A stretch of DNA of 64,000 bases from Bifidobacterium asteroides DSM 20089 (lineage in GTDB: Bacteria; Actinomycetota; Actinomycetes; Actinomycetales; Bifidobacteriaceae): the NCBI RefSeq assembly GCF_002715865.1, contig NZ_CP017696.1, forward strand, positions 1,860,001 through 1,924,000, given 5' to 3'. Numbering within the stretch: position 1 is the first letter of the stretch; each line of letters begins with the position of its first letter. The notes under the pieces were generated by a model. It worked only from the letters and a program-made list of their open reading frames with translations, was not told the origin of the DNA and did no database searches. Position numbers and translations under genes: made by a program. Below are positions 35,353 through 44,913 of the stretch, in pieces.

Positions 35353-36654
35353 ATGAAACCGATCTTCCCACACAGGAATACTACATTGTTCCAACGAGTC
35401 CGAGGCAAGGGCGAAAGCCAAAAAGGCGTTTCTTCCGTGACGGCTGTCTCAGCAGGCACCCTTGCAAGCGTCCTTGTGATTGTTTCCGCAATGATATTTG
35501 CCTATACGAAAATATGGGCACATCGAATCGGGTTTCAATCCTCTCATGATCCTTCATTAAATATGCTTGTAGAAATCTCTTTGGGGATTGTCGCTCTCTG
35601 CTCGCTTCTGAAATTCGCCATTTCATTCCATGACATCATGGATATCGGTGTCGTCAACATAGCAATTTATGTCATGCTGCTTTGCGTGGCTTTCCTTTTC
35701 TATAAAACAAAGAGTATCGGGACAGATTTTATTTTGGCAGGATTAATAGGATTTGTCTTGCACAAGGAAAAGCCCCGTCTGATTATCGAATCAACCTTCT
35801 ATAGCTGCCTTGTACTATTTTCTTTCCAGCTGCTTGGATATGCCCTCGGTTTATTCCACGATAACGGTGTATGGACAAGTGCGGCACAGCCCTCTGCTCC
35901 CAGGCTTGCCTTCGGCTTCGGCTATCCTACTTACGTCTTTGCCTACTTCTTGCCCATTCTGATGGGAATTTACTATCTTGATAAAATCAAATTCCGAAAA
36001 ATCACTGCTGCTTACTGCTTGGCCCTTCTTGTTATTGTCTTTTTGAAAACAGCCAGCAAGGCCCTTCTCATCCTGACCGCCTTGATGCTCTTCAACCCGA
36101 TAGTGAAAGTCGGGCTGGAGAAAAGCAGGCTGGTCCGCCAACTCATGGTCCTGGCATACCCTCTCTTTGCCCTGCTGAGCATCTGTTCTGCCATATTCAT
36201 GAGCAGAATACCGCCGCCAATAAGAGATTTGTTTTCCGGACGTTTCTGGTACTGGAATCAGTACTGGAAGGGCGGAGTGCAGATTTGGGGACCAACGCCA
36301 TCCAACAATGACTTATTCTTCGTCCAACGATATCCCCTCGACAACGCCATATTGCATGCTCTCTTTATCGGCGGCATCATCGTCACCATCACAATAGGCG
36401 TGATGTACACAAAACTGATATACTCAGCCATCAAGGCATCGGATTATAAGCTTGCTGTACTTGTCCTCAACACCCTGGAGTTCGGCTTTACCGAAGCACT
36501 ATTTTCCTTGGGCATCACCGTCATCATGCCCCTTCTTTACAGTGTGTTCTTGCAGAGAACGCCCGCATCACATCAGAACGGATCTACCGACATTGCTTTA
36601 ACGCCAAGACATAGCACCTCTATATATAAGAGCGTCGGGAAGCCCAAGACATAG
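35353..36654 (+). CDS. Wzy-like EPS polymerase candidate
   Basis: A 433-residue membrane protein with about 10-12 helices and a long central loop (SRIPPPIRDLFSGRFWYWNQYWKGGVQIWGPTP), the layout expected for Wzy/O-antigen ligase-type polymerases. No catalytic motif is diagnostic in this family, so the call rests on topology and on the fact that the locus has a flippase and a priming transferase but no other polymerase candidate. Base composition is the AT-rich style of the locus. Confidence 0.7.
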   Translation: MKPIFPHRNTTLFQRVRGKGESQKGVSSVTAVSAGTLASVLVIVSAMIFAYTKIWAHRIGFQSSHDPSLNMLVEISLGIVALCSLLKFAISFHDIMDIGVVNIAIYVMLLCVAFLFYKTKSIGTDFILAGLIGFVLHKEKPRLIIESTFYSCLVLFSFQLLGYALGLFHDNGVWTSAAQPSAPRLAFGFGYPTYVFAYFLPILMGIYYLDKIKFRKITAAYCLALLVIVFLKTASKALLILTALMLFNPIVKVGLEKSRLVRQLMVLAYPLFALLSICSAIFMSRIPPPIRDLFSGRFWYWNQYWKGGVQIWGPTPSNNDLFFVQRYPLDNAILHALFIGGIIVTITIGVMYTKLIYSAIKASDYKLAVLVLNTLEFGFTEALFSLGITVIMPLLYSVFLQRTPASHQNGSTDIALTPRHSTSIYKSVGKPKT

Positions 36655-36806
36655 TACCTGTCGGCCACTGACATCGAGCCGCTGGAAACCCTCACTTTCA
36701 CATGCAAAGCAGGGGTAGGGATGTTATACCAATGTCCGCTGAATCAGTAGTGACGGCATTGGGGCGCTAATCGTCGTTTCGCTTCTAGGACAGCCGAGGA
36801 GGCTAC
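36655..36806. other. intergenic stretch before the sugar transferase remnant
   Basis: About 150 bp behind the polymerase gene with no gene or clear terminator. It leads directly into the decayed transferase at 36807. Confidence 0.5.
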
Positions 36807-37440
36807 ATGGTTGAAAGGGGCGAGCCGAAGACGGAAGGTGCGACTTCTCAGGCACGCCGCGTTTCCTATCCCTCTTCGTCCATCCCTGTGGTCAAAAAGC
36901 CTCAGTGGAAGCACCAGCGCGCTGAGACCGGTGCACCATCCATCCTTGACGGAGCGAACGCTGCTCCTCCAAAGAGGCAACACTCCAACAACAGGACCAG
37001 CAAACCCCTGACCTTCAACAATTCTCCGTTCGATGATGGCATAGGACCCCATCCCTAACTACGGTAGCTGAACCGAACACCCACATGGCAGTACCTGTAC
37101 ATCGCTCTGCTCCTCAGCGTTGACGTCGCTGTCATGGTTTGCTCCCTGCTCATCTGTGGGTCTTACCATCGACACGTCATGTCGGAGGGATACGGCCCTA
37201 AGCACCCTCATCTTCAACGCAGCCCTGATGATGGTCATTTTCACCTCCTGCGTGGTCTGCATGCTGGATCTCCGACTGCCTCGGACATCAGTCATAGCCG
37301 CTACGTGCTCGCCTGCGTCTTCGAGGCGGGCGCCCGCTGGCTTATGAGACTGCTGCTGCATGCCTTGTTGAACGTCTGAGCGCACAGATCCTCATCGTCG
37401 CGGATGTCATCAGCAGAGAAGCCGACCTCGGGAGAACTAC
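36807..37440 (+). pseudogene. remnant of a second polyprenyl-phosphate sugar transferase
   Basis: The stretch first encodes a Pro/Ser-rich N-terminus, then after a stop reads TWQYLYIALLLSVDVAVM, SLLICGSYHRHVMSEGYG, NAALMMVIFTSCVVCMLDLRLPRTS and, in another frame, ERLSAQILIVADVISREADL. Each piece matches the intact sugar transferase at 37732 in the same order, but several membrane helices are lost, frames shift, and the catalytic C-terminal domain is absent. It is thus a collapsed paralogue, lying directly beside its intact counterpart. Confidence 0.88.
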
Positions 37441-37731
37441 GAAGTTCCTGTCCATTAATTCGACAGGGGCGCTTGTAAAATGGAACGAAATACTAACAGC
37501 CTATATGCGGATGCTCCAATATAATCGTGAATGCAACCTTTCTAAGATTAAAGAAAAGGCTATGATGCAAGACTGAACGCCGCTTGAATGACGGATTTCT
37601 ACTGCAGCTTAGTGAACTAAGATAGTTATTTTCCAACTTGTGGTTAATTAAACACAAGTTGCTGTAAACTAATGACGTACATATATCAGCAACTGGTATA
37701 TCATTTGTCTATGTTTGGGAAGGTGTAGCGA
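37441..37731 (+). promoter_or_regulatory. leader of the sugar transferase gene with alternative hairpins
   Basis: This AT-rich 291-bp gap contains CAACTTGTG (37634-37642) paired perfectly with CACAAGTTG (37653-37661), and GTTGCTG (37658-37664) paired perfectly with CAGCAAC (37687-37693). The two pairings share GTTG and exclude each other, as in attenuator leaders, but no T-run terminator follows. The region ends with GGAAGGTG, the ribosome site of the TTG start at 37732. Confidence 0.45.
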
Positions 37732-39444
37732 TTGAAATGCGTTGCTCAAGATCCCGGCAATGATGCAGTCCAAGCGGGATCCGACAGTAGTGTAGCTTAT
37801 AGCTATGGTCGTAGTCCCATATCCAATCCCGAAGTAGCTCCCGATTCTTTGCCATTAGAAACGGCACCTACACAGGCACTTCGTTTCATCAACCAGCGGT
37901 TCGACTCAACAGACAATACCAATTCCATTATCCAGCAACTTCGCCTAACCCCGCATTGGCGATATTGGTTCGTGGCTTCCCTCATTGCGGTAGACGTAGC
38001 TGTCATGTCAGTTTCACTTATGGTCAGTTTTCTAGTTAAGCCACTATCTTTGAAGACCATAGAAAACTATATACCTGCCTTCTACTTTGGACTAATCCAA
38101 TGCCTGATATGGTTATTCAGCCTGTTGATTTGCGGAACCTACCACCGACATGTCATGTCAGAAGGTTACGGCCTTTACACCAAAATTTTTAACGCCGCTC
38201 TATTGGACATGGTAATAACCAGTTGCCTGGTATATATGCTCCATATGAATCTGCCAAGAACTACTGCGATTATCGTGCCCGTCATAGCGGGTGTTTTAGA
38301 GGTACTCGCCCGCTGGATGGCGCGCCGCGCTTTACATCAATACCGTCAGCAGGGCAAGTGCAAATATGACGCAATAATAGTGGGTTCTCAAGCTGGAATA
38401 GATAATATGCTCAACACCCTTGAAACCAGCGATGCTAGCGGATATACACCTATAGCGGTATGCCCGATCGCTCTTGATCCGAATTCGCCACACGGTGACG
38501 TTATAGCTACTCCATACCACCAGCCAGACTTAGATACCAACTCTCAAGTAAAAACGATTCCTAATAAGGGCATGCAAGATTGTACACATGTGCATGTTGT
38601 CGCTTTCAACTCTCACTTTCCACGTACAGCAGAACGACTAGGTGCACAAATAGTCATTGTTACGGACGTCATTACCCGCGATAATCAAATCATGCATGCC
38701 CTATCCTTAGCCGTGGAATCATTAGGCATAGAATTGGGGGTATCCATATCGGTCGCGGATTTGAGTAGTCACCGCATTGATCTGGACTATTCAGGCATGC
38801 AACCCATCCTCATTGCCAGTCTTCCTCAATATTCATCACTCACACGCTTCGTTAAACGGACCATGGACATCATAGGGTCCTTCCTCGCTCTCATCGTTTT
38901 CACGCCCTTTATAATCCTCCCCGCTGCCATTGCCATCAAGCTTGAGGATCATGGGCCGGCATTCTACAAACAAATACGCATTGGTCGCAACGGTAAGCCA
39001 TTCCATTGTTATAAACTGCGTTCCATGTTTGTTAACGCAGACAGGTTTGATGCCCAGCTTGCTGAGGTAGCCGGAAAAAAATATGGTGCTCTTTTCAAAG
39101 TCGAGAATGATCCAAGGATAACCAAAGTAGGACACTTCATACGGAAGTACTCTATTGATGAATTCCCCCAGTTCTTCAACGTCCTGAAAGGTGATATGTC
39201 ATTGGTCGGTCCTCGACCTCAGCGAGAATATGAAGTGGCCGAATACGGGACACTTTACTCCACTCGACTTTTAGTACGTCCAGGGATCACCGGACCTTGG
39301 CAGGTTTCCGGTCGTTCCGACCTTTCTCAAGAAGAAGCCGAACGTCTCGATGTTTCTTACATACAGCAATGGAGCGTTACGGGTGATTTGGCAATTCTTG
39401 CTAAGACAATTATGGCCGTATTTCGTCACACCGGTTCTTACTAA
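37732..39444 (+). CDS. polyprenyl-phosphate sugar phosphotransferase (EPS priming enzyme)
   Basis: A 570-residue bacterial sugar transferase (WbaP/CpsE type) that loads the first sugar phosphate onto undecaprenyl phosphate. It has a variable N-terminus, four membrane helices (about 80-200), a nucleotide-fold domain, a fifth helix, and the catalytic C-terminal domain with VKRTMDIIGS, KLEDHGPAFYKQIRIGRNGKPFHCYKLRSM, DPRITKVGHFIRKYSIDEFPQFFNVLKGDMSLVGPRP and RPGITGPWQVSGRS. Start is TTG 37732 with GGAAGG at the right spacing. It is immediately downstream of a collapsed paralogue and upstream of the DUF4012 gene. The sugar (galactose or glucose most often) is not defined. Confidence 0.92.
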   Translation: MKCVAQDPGNDAVQAGSDSSVAYSYGRSPISNPEVAPDSLPLETAPTQALRFINQRFDSTDNTNSIIQQLRLTPHWRYWFVASLIAVDVAVMSVSLMVSFLVKPLSLKTIENYIPAFYFGLIQCLIWLFSLLICGTYHRHVMSEGYGLYTKIFNAALLDMVITSCLVYMLHMNLPRTTAIIVPVIAGVLEVLARWMARRALHQYRQQGKCKYDAIIVGSQAGIDNMLNTLETSDASGYTPIAVCPIALDPNSPHGDVIATPYHQPDLDTNSQVKTIPNKGMQDCTHVHVVAFNSHFPRTAERLGAQIVIVTDVITRDNQIMHALSLAVESLGIELGVSISVADLSSHRIDLDYSGMQPILIASLPQYSSLTRFVKRTMDIIGSFLALIVFTPFIILPAAIAIKLEDHGPAFYKQIRIGRNGKPFHCYKLRSMFVNADRFDAQLAEVAGKKYGALFKVENDPRITKVGHFIRKYSIDEFPQFFNVLKGDMSLVGPRPQREYEVAEYGTLYSTRLLVRPGITGPWQVSGRSDLSQEEAERLDVSYIQQWSVTGDLAILAKTIMAVFRHTGSY

Positions 39445-39622
39445 TCAGTCCAAATTACGTATAAGCCTCAATACCGGATTCTGCACGCACTCTTAGAAGA
39501 GTGTGGATAAAAGCACAAATCACAAAAACTACATACCTACAAACCAAATCAAATTCTATGAACTATATGATGTTAGAAGCCTGAAGAGAAACAGCAAACA
39601 GTGGCAACTAGCAGGAGTGCAC

Positions 39623-41494
39623 ATGCCTACAACAGACGTCTCGGGAAACCATTCCAGGACAAATAACAAACCACCCGAGCATATGTGCAACGAATTGAAT
39701 ACTCGTAAACACAAATCTCACCGCTTGCGCAATACGTTACTCATCACTTTCATAGTGTTCGCGGCGTTTCTACTACTAGCAGCAGGCTTCGGCTTCAAAT
39801 TTTATCGTGACGCCATGCAGATCAAAAACCACGAAGAAGTCGCCCTTTCCTATATTTCCGGATTGAGTGCCGACAATATAACCCAGGATCCAGATACAGC
39901 TATTAGAGTCATACCTAAAGTACAAGCCGAAACTTCGGCTGCCAATCGTCTAGCTCACAGCAGAGTTTGGGACACAGCCTCTGTGATCCCTGGAATCGGC
40001 GATGATGTAAAGAATCTTCAGGGTATGGTCGAGATTGTAAATAGCACCTCACATGATTCACTCCCTGTTTTATCAGATACCATTCGTCAACTCGTAAATA
40101 CTGCATATTACCAGGGAAATGGACAAATCAATCTGAGACCACTTACGGCAGCAGGGGCTGGATTCGCACAGGCTGATAAAAGCATACAAATGCAATCTGA
40201 AAAGCTCAAATCACTTCCTTATCCACGAATCAGACAAGTACAGAACGTATACACCGAGGCAGAAAAGCAGTTCTCCTACTTGGCCGACACTACAAGCAAC
40301 CTCAACCGGGCTGTTCACGTTCTCCCGCAGTTACTTGGAATTCAAGGCCCACGCTCCTACATTATCGTAGCTCAAACACCTTCAGAATCTCGTTCAGGTG
40401 GAGGCCTTATAGGCTCTTTGGGCTCAATGCACGCTGATAATGGGATGGTTAAAGTTAACGACTTTCACCCCAATACAGAGTTTATCCGCCTAGGAGTCAT
40501 AAATACTGACGACCCAGATGGGATTTTTTCAGCGCCTCTGCATTTTGGCTTCGATATTCGGGATTTAACAGCGTATCCTGACTTTTCACAAACTGCAAAG
40601 GCTGTTAATACTTGCTGGCAACGCTCTTCCTATGCCGGACAGATTGATGGCGTCATCATGATTGACCCAGTATTCATACAAGAAGTAATCAAAATCAGCG
40701 GCAACATCAGGACTTCCAACGGTCACATTCTCACCGGAGAAAATACTGCACAATTCTTTATGAATGACATATATAAAACAATTCCCGTGTATGAGCAGGA
40801 TGCAGTATTTGCCGGTGTTGCGAAACAAGCCATGAACGGTGTCTTCGCGAAGATGAGTACGAAAAAAATCATGGCACTGTCAAAGCTATTTAAGCCAATG
40901 GCAGAGCAACGACATCTATACATGTATACGTTCCATGCGGATGAGGCCGCGTACTTCCAAGGCTCAGGATTAGCCAAGGAGGCCCCTGATAACGAAGAGA
41001 AACCGGAAATTGGAATCTACCTTAATCAGAACAATCCTTCCAAGCTGGACTGGTACCTTCACCGCAAAACCGACATCACACACACCTCAACTGCAACGGA
41101 CGGAAGCAGAACTTATCATGTCAAATTCTCGATGACCAATGTCCTCACCCAGAGTGAAATGAGCGGTTTGACCAGTTACGTACTGGGCCAATCGAGCAAC
41201 TTTACCTCAAGGGGCACTGCTTTGGAGAAAATGCTCTTCTACCCACCCGCAGGAGGATCCATCTCAAACATCCGGTATAGGGGTGGGGGCTGGCAGCCTA
41301 AACGTGCCGTATTCAATGGTAAACACCTTTATACCAGTCTGGCCTCCATACCTCCAGGCCAAACTGTCGTTTATGAGTACGATGTCACCACCTCACCAAA
41401 AGCCAAGACGGACCTGAACGTGGATCAGACTCCGATGGGTTGGGCCGACCCAGGTGTCACTTTCAATGACCTTACCGGCAACAATAAGCAGTAA
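39623..41494 (+). CDS. DUF4012 membrane-anchored EPS-locus protein
   Basis: A 623-residue DUF4012 protein. After a basic cytoplasmic segment (HKSHRLRNT) a single helix at about 35-57 anchors it, and the rest faces outside. The family core is visible: YIIVAQTPSESRSGGGLIGSLGSM, DDPDGIFSAPLHFGFDIRDLTAYPDF, GQIDGVIMIDPVFIQEVI. A reading from GTG 39503 adds 40 residues, but ATG 39623 has AGGAG five bases upstream. Function is unknown; members are common in actinobacterial polysaccharide loci. Both it and the transferase exist here as an intact copy and a decayed one. Confidence 0.85.
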   Translation: MPTTDVSGNHSRTNNKPPEHMCNELNTRKHKSHRLRNTLLITFIVFAAFLLLAAGFGFKFYRDAMQIKNHEEVALSYISGLSADNITQDPDTAIRVIPKVQAETSAANRLAHSRVWDTASVIPGIGDDVKNLQGMVEIVNSTSHDSLPVLSDTIRQLVNTAYYQGNGQINLRPLTAAGAGFAQADKSIQMQSEKLKSLPYPRIRQVQNVYTEAEKQFSYLADTTSNLNRAVHVLPQLLGIQGPRSYIIVAQTPSESRSGGGLIGSLGSMHADNGMVKVNDFHPNTEFIRLGVINTDDPDGIFSAPLHFGFDIRDLTAYPDFSQTAKAVNTCWQRSSYAGQIDGVIMIDPVFIQEVIKISGNIRTSNGHILTGENTAQFFMNDIYKTIPVYEQDAVFAGVAKQAMNGVFAKMSTKKIMALSKLFKPMAEQRHLYMYTFHADEAAYFQGSGLAKEAPDNEEKPEIGIYLNQNNPSKLDWYLHRKTDITHTSTATDGSRTYHVKFSMTNVLTQSEMSGLTSYVLGQSSNFTSRGTALEKMLFYPPAGGSISNIRYRGGGWQPKRAVFNGKHLYTSLASIPPGQTVVYEYDVTTSPKAKTDLNVDQTPMGWADPGVTFNDLTGNNKQ

Positions 41495-42099
41495 GAACAT
41501 GGTATAATTCCACAGTTCCACAGGCCTGCAGAGCAGGAGGATTTTGAACCATCGGATTCATCTGTTTGACTTCAAATTCACTTAAAGGCATATACATGCG
41601 GTGACCATGCACTCGTTTTTCAACGAACACAAATAACCGATCGGCCCGGCCTGGGATTTCACATCTGGATAACCCGCATTGTCCACAACTTTCTGTACGA
41701 ATCGGGGCTTTGATTGATCATCTGCCGGGCACGGCAAACATCAACCAATCGCAACCCTGATTCCTCGCCGCCTTCTGAATCACACACCGTGGATCTCTTC
41801 GGGGGGAGGAGGTTTAGAGTAGTTATTTTGTTTTTCCAAAGACTCATCGCCTAGGTGGCATAACCATATCAAGTTAGTGTTCGGCCACAATCCACATTTC
41901 AAAGGTGCGTGTATCAACCAAACCAGTCGCAAAAATACCGTTTGTGTAGGAATAGGAACCCAGCATAGCTCTTCGCCATATGTGATGACCAAGGAACTAC
42001 AAAACAGAAGCTGCCATGCATTACTCAGCACATGGATGCTGCACCCACCTCGAAATCTCTGATTGTCAGACGCAACGTCAATCAGCATAAATGAGAAAG
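41495..42099. other. gene-free junction between EPS locus and repeat copy B
   Basis: About 600 bp in which I see no gene with family resemblance, no tRNA, and no transposase remnant I can name. Short open frames on both strands lack ribosome sites. Base composition is intermediate between the EPS genes and the GC-rich repeat that starts at 42100. Confidence 0.5.
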
Positions 42100-43336
42100 G
42101 ATGTTTTGCTGGTTCTTGCCTGCTTTTACACTGGAGGCATGGCTGACAAGAAGGGCCCGACCAAGGGTTCGGGCGGCAAGCACCGCAACAAGCTGCGCGG
42201 CAGGGGGCCCACCCCCAGGGCCGAGGACCGCGTCTACCACAAGGCCTACAAGGCCCGGCAGGCGGCCCAGCGCAGGCAGGCGGCCGACCCACGGCTGGCG
42301 GCCCGCCGCCGGGCCGACCGGTTCACCTCCGACTCCGACGACCTGGTCATCGGCCGCAACGCGGTCCTGGAGGCCCTGCGCGCGGGCGTGCCGGCCAGCC
42401 AGCTCTACCTGGCCGCCCGGATGGAACACGACGACAGGACCAGGGAGATCGTACGCCTGGCCGGGCAGGAGGGGCTCAACCTGCTGGAGGCCGACCGCCT
42501 GGAGATGAACCGCATCGCCCGGTCCGGCAGCCACCAGGGCGTGGCCCTCAAGGTGCGGCCCTACCAGTACGCCTCCCTGCAGAGCCTGGCCGACCGGGCC
42601 GAGAAGCACGCGGCCGCCCTGGAAGGGGCCGACCAGGCGACCAGGGTCGCCGCCCGCCCCCTGTTCATCGCCCTGGACGGGGTCACCGACCCGCAGAACC
42701 TCGGGGCCGTGATCCGATCCGCTGCGGCCTTCGGCGCCTCGGGGGTGATCCTGCCCGAACGGCGCAGCGCCACGGTCACAGCCGCGGCCTGGAAGGTCTC
42801 CGCCGGAGCCGCCGCCCACCTGCCCGTGGCCCGCGTGGTCAACCTGACCAAGGCCATCCAGGGACTCAAGGAACGCGGCTACTACACGGTCGGCCTGGAC
42901 GGCGCGGGCAACACCACCGTGGGCGAGACGGGCTTCGAGACCGACCCGCTGGTGGTGGTCCTGGGCTCCGAAGGCAAGGGGCTGAGCCGCCTGGTCCGCG
43001 AGCACTGCGACGCCCTGGCCTCCATCCCCATCTCCAGCTCGGTGGAATCCCTGAACGCCTCGGTCGCGGCCGGCATCAGCCTCTACGCCATAGCCACGGC
43101 ACGCCGACGACCCGCCAGCCACACCCAATAACCCCAGACAGGCACCGGCAACCTGAAGACAGACAAGCCAGGCGGACGCCCAGACCGCATACGGCATCCA
43201 GCCTGCAGCAGACCGGATGCCGCACAGACCAACCAGTCAGCTGGAAGCCCAGACCGCATCATCCTGATCATCCTGATCGGCAGCCGCATCCAGACTGCCA
43301 GGAGCATAGACCGACCTCAACGAACCCCGGCCACCA
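42100..43336 (+). repeat. direct repeat copy B (rlmB block), right flank of EPS locus
   Basis: Partner of 21843-23079, in the same orientation. It begins 39 bp before the rlmB ATG and runs past the convergent stop of the DUF4032 gene at 43237 into its last ~100 bp, after which the sequences part. As the DUF4032 gene is whole here, this is probably the ancestral copy. Confidence 0.95.
42139..43131 (+). CDS. rlmB: SpoU-family 23S rRNA 2'-O-methyltransferase, copy B
   Basis: Second, nearly identical copy of the 330-residue RlmB-like methyltransferase, with the same basic N-terminus, substrate-binding domain and SPOUT knot motifs (NLGAVIRSAAAFGASG, LGSEGKGLSRLV, SVESLNASVAAG). Only two residues differ from copy A. 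It is convergent with the DUF4032 gene, 105 bp away. This copy sits in what appears to be the original chromosomal setting. Confidence 0.93.
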   Translation: MADKKGPTKGSGGKHRNKLRGRGPTPRAEDRVYHKAYKARQAAQRRQAADPRLAARRRADRFTSDSDDLVIGRNAVLEALRAGVPASQLYLAARMEHDDRTREIVRLAGQEGLNLLEADRLEMNRIARSGSHQGVALKVRPYQYASLQSLADRAEKHAAALEGADQATRVAARPLFIALDGVTDPQNLGAVIRSAAAFGASGVILPERRSATVTAAAWKVSAGAAAHLPVARVVNLTKAIQGLKERGYYTVGLDGAGNTTVGETGFETDPLVVVLGSEGKGLSRLVREHCDALASIPISSSVESLNASVAAGISLYAIATARRRPASHTQ

Positions 43337-44913
43337 CCCGCATCCTCAAAGGCCGGCTGCGACGACACCTCCTCGACAGCCCGGTCACGGTCCGTCTGGG
43401 TGCCTGCTCCGTTCTGGCCTCCAGCGTTGGTTCGGCCATTCACCCCACTGCCAGCTGCGTCTTGGCCTTCCACTTCATGGCCATTCGCATCCTTGTCAGT
43501 CCGATCGCGGCCGGCCTGCTCACCTTGACCAGCCTGGGCATGGCTGCCCTGCCAATTCATCTCATCGTCGACCACCCCGGCATCGGCCTCTTCGTTGATG
43601 GTCTTCATGTCCTCGGAATCCAGCCGGTACTCGGGCAGGGACTCGCTGATGTAGCTCTGCACGGCCTCGGCCATGGGCACATCGTGGCCGGCCTTCTCGG
43701 CCATCAGCCAGCGGTGGGTCAGCACCTCATGGAAGAACTGGGCCGGTTCGATCTGCGAGCGATATTCCGGCGGAATCATGCGCACGGTGGGCTCGAAGAC
43801 CTCGCGCATCCAGTCGGTGGCCACGATCTCCAGGTCCTCGCCCTGACGCCAGGTGGAGGCCCGGTAGGCATCCAAATCGTTGAGCAACCGCCGGGCCTGA
43901 TTCTCCTGCACATCCAGACCGGTCAGCCTGAGCAACTTGCGGGAGGCATAGCCGGCATCGACCACCCTTGGGCGCACCAGCACCCGGTTGCCGTCCTCCT
44001 CGGTCTTCATCTCCAGCTCGTCCACGTCGAAGCCCAGATCGTTGAGCCTGTTGACGCGGCGCTCAATCTTCCACATCTCATCAGGATCGAAGCTGTCCAC
44101 GTCCGTCAGAGCGCTCCAGAGGGAGTGATAGCGGTCCACCAGCCGGTTGCCAACGCCGACCTCGTCCACCTCGCCAGCCAGGAGGTTGCCGGAATCCAAA
44201 TCCATGAGCTCGCCGATGATGTTGGTCCTGGCCAGGTCAATGTCGTACTCCCGCTGGCCATCCGTCAGGCTGGGGTGCAAATCACCGGTCTCGGCATCGA
44301 CCAGGAAGGCCGAGAAAGCATCGGCATCACGCAGGAAAAGCACGTTGGACAGGGAGACATCGCCCCAGTAGAACCCGGCAAGATGGAGCCTTACCAGAAG
44401 GACCGCCAGGGCATCGATCAGCCGCTCTGCTGTATCCGGGCGCAGATTGCGGGCGAAGAGGGCACGGTAGGGCAGTGAGAACTTCAGGTGCTGGGTGACC
44501 AGCATGGCCTCAAGAGGCTCGCCCTCACGGGTGTGCCGTCCTGTGACCACGGCGATGGGGTTGACCGTGGGCAGCTCCAGTTTTTGCAGCTTGCGCAGGA
44601 GCTCGTACTCACGCTCAGCCACCCGCTGTGTGATTTCCTTCATGGCGTAGACATCGTCGCCCACGTGGACGAAGCGAACCACGTGTCGGGAGATGCCTCT
44701 GGGCAGGTTGGCCAGCAGATCCCGAGGCCAGGTGGCCAGCGGCCGCTCCCAAGGCAGGGTGAACATCCTGGGATTGGAGCTTGTGGCCGTGATGTGCAGG
44801 GCAGCCGGTTCCTGCTCGGAAGAGGGGTCGGCCGTCGTCTTTATCGAGGTGGCTTTCATGGCGCGAGGGTCCAGAGAGGAGGCCGTCGCCCGGTTGATGT
44901 TCACGCTAGTCAT
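43237..44913 (-). CDS. DUF4032 domain protein with kinase-like N-terminus
   Basis: A 558-residue protein common in Actinobacteria. An N-terminal lipopolysaccharide-kinase-like fold is suggested by DDVYAMKEI (Lys in beta 3), then AVLLVRLHLAGFYWGDVSLSNVLF (a D-V-S-L-S-N catalytic-loop equivalent) and FLVDAETGDLHPSL (a DxE metal site). The DUF4032 domain follows (about 240-420), with RVVDAGYASRKLLRLTGL and VLTHRWLMAEKAGHDVPM. The C-terminal ~110 residues are low-complexity (Gly/Asp/Gln). The last ~33 codons lie inside repeat copy B. The substrate is unknown. Confidence 0.8.
   Translation of the reverse strand: MTSVNINRATASSLDPRAMKATSIKTTADPSSEQEPAALHITATSSNPRMFTLPWERPLATWPRDLLANLPRGISRHVVRFVHVGDDVYAMKEITQRVAEREYELLRKLQKLELPTVNPIAVVTGRHTREGEPLEAMLVTQHLKFSLPYRALFARNLRPDTAERLIDALAVLLVRLHLAGFYWGDVSLSNVLFLRDADAFSAFLVDAETGDLHPSLTDGQREYDIDLARTNIIGELMDLDSGNLLAGEVDEVGVGNRLVDRYHSLWSALTDVDSFDPDEMWKIERRVNRLNDLGFDVDELEMKTEEDGNRVLVRPRVVDAGYASRKLLRLTGLDVQENQARRLLNDLDAYRASTWRQGEDLEIVATDWMREVFEPTVRMIPPEYRSQIEPAQFFHEVLTHRWLMAEKAGHDVPMAEAVQSYISESLPEYRLDSEDMKTINEEADAGVVDDEMNWQGSHAQAGQGEQAGRDRTDKDANGHEVEGQDAAGSGVNGRTNAGGQNGAGTQTDRDRAVEEVSSQPAFEDAGGGRGSLRSVYAPGSLDAAADQDDQDDAVWASS

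Noticed and set aside
21843-43336. Composite transposon or prophage
   Set aside because: The repeats carry a methyltransferase gene; no transposase, integrase, terminal inverted repeat or phage gene was seen between them.
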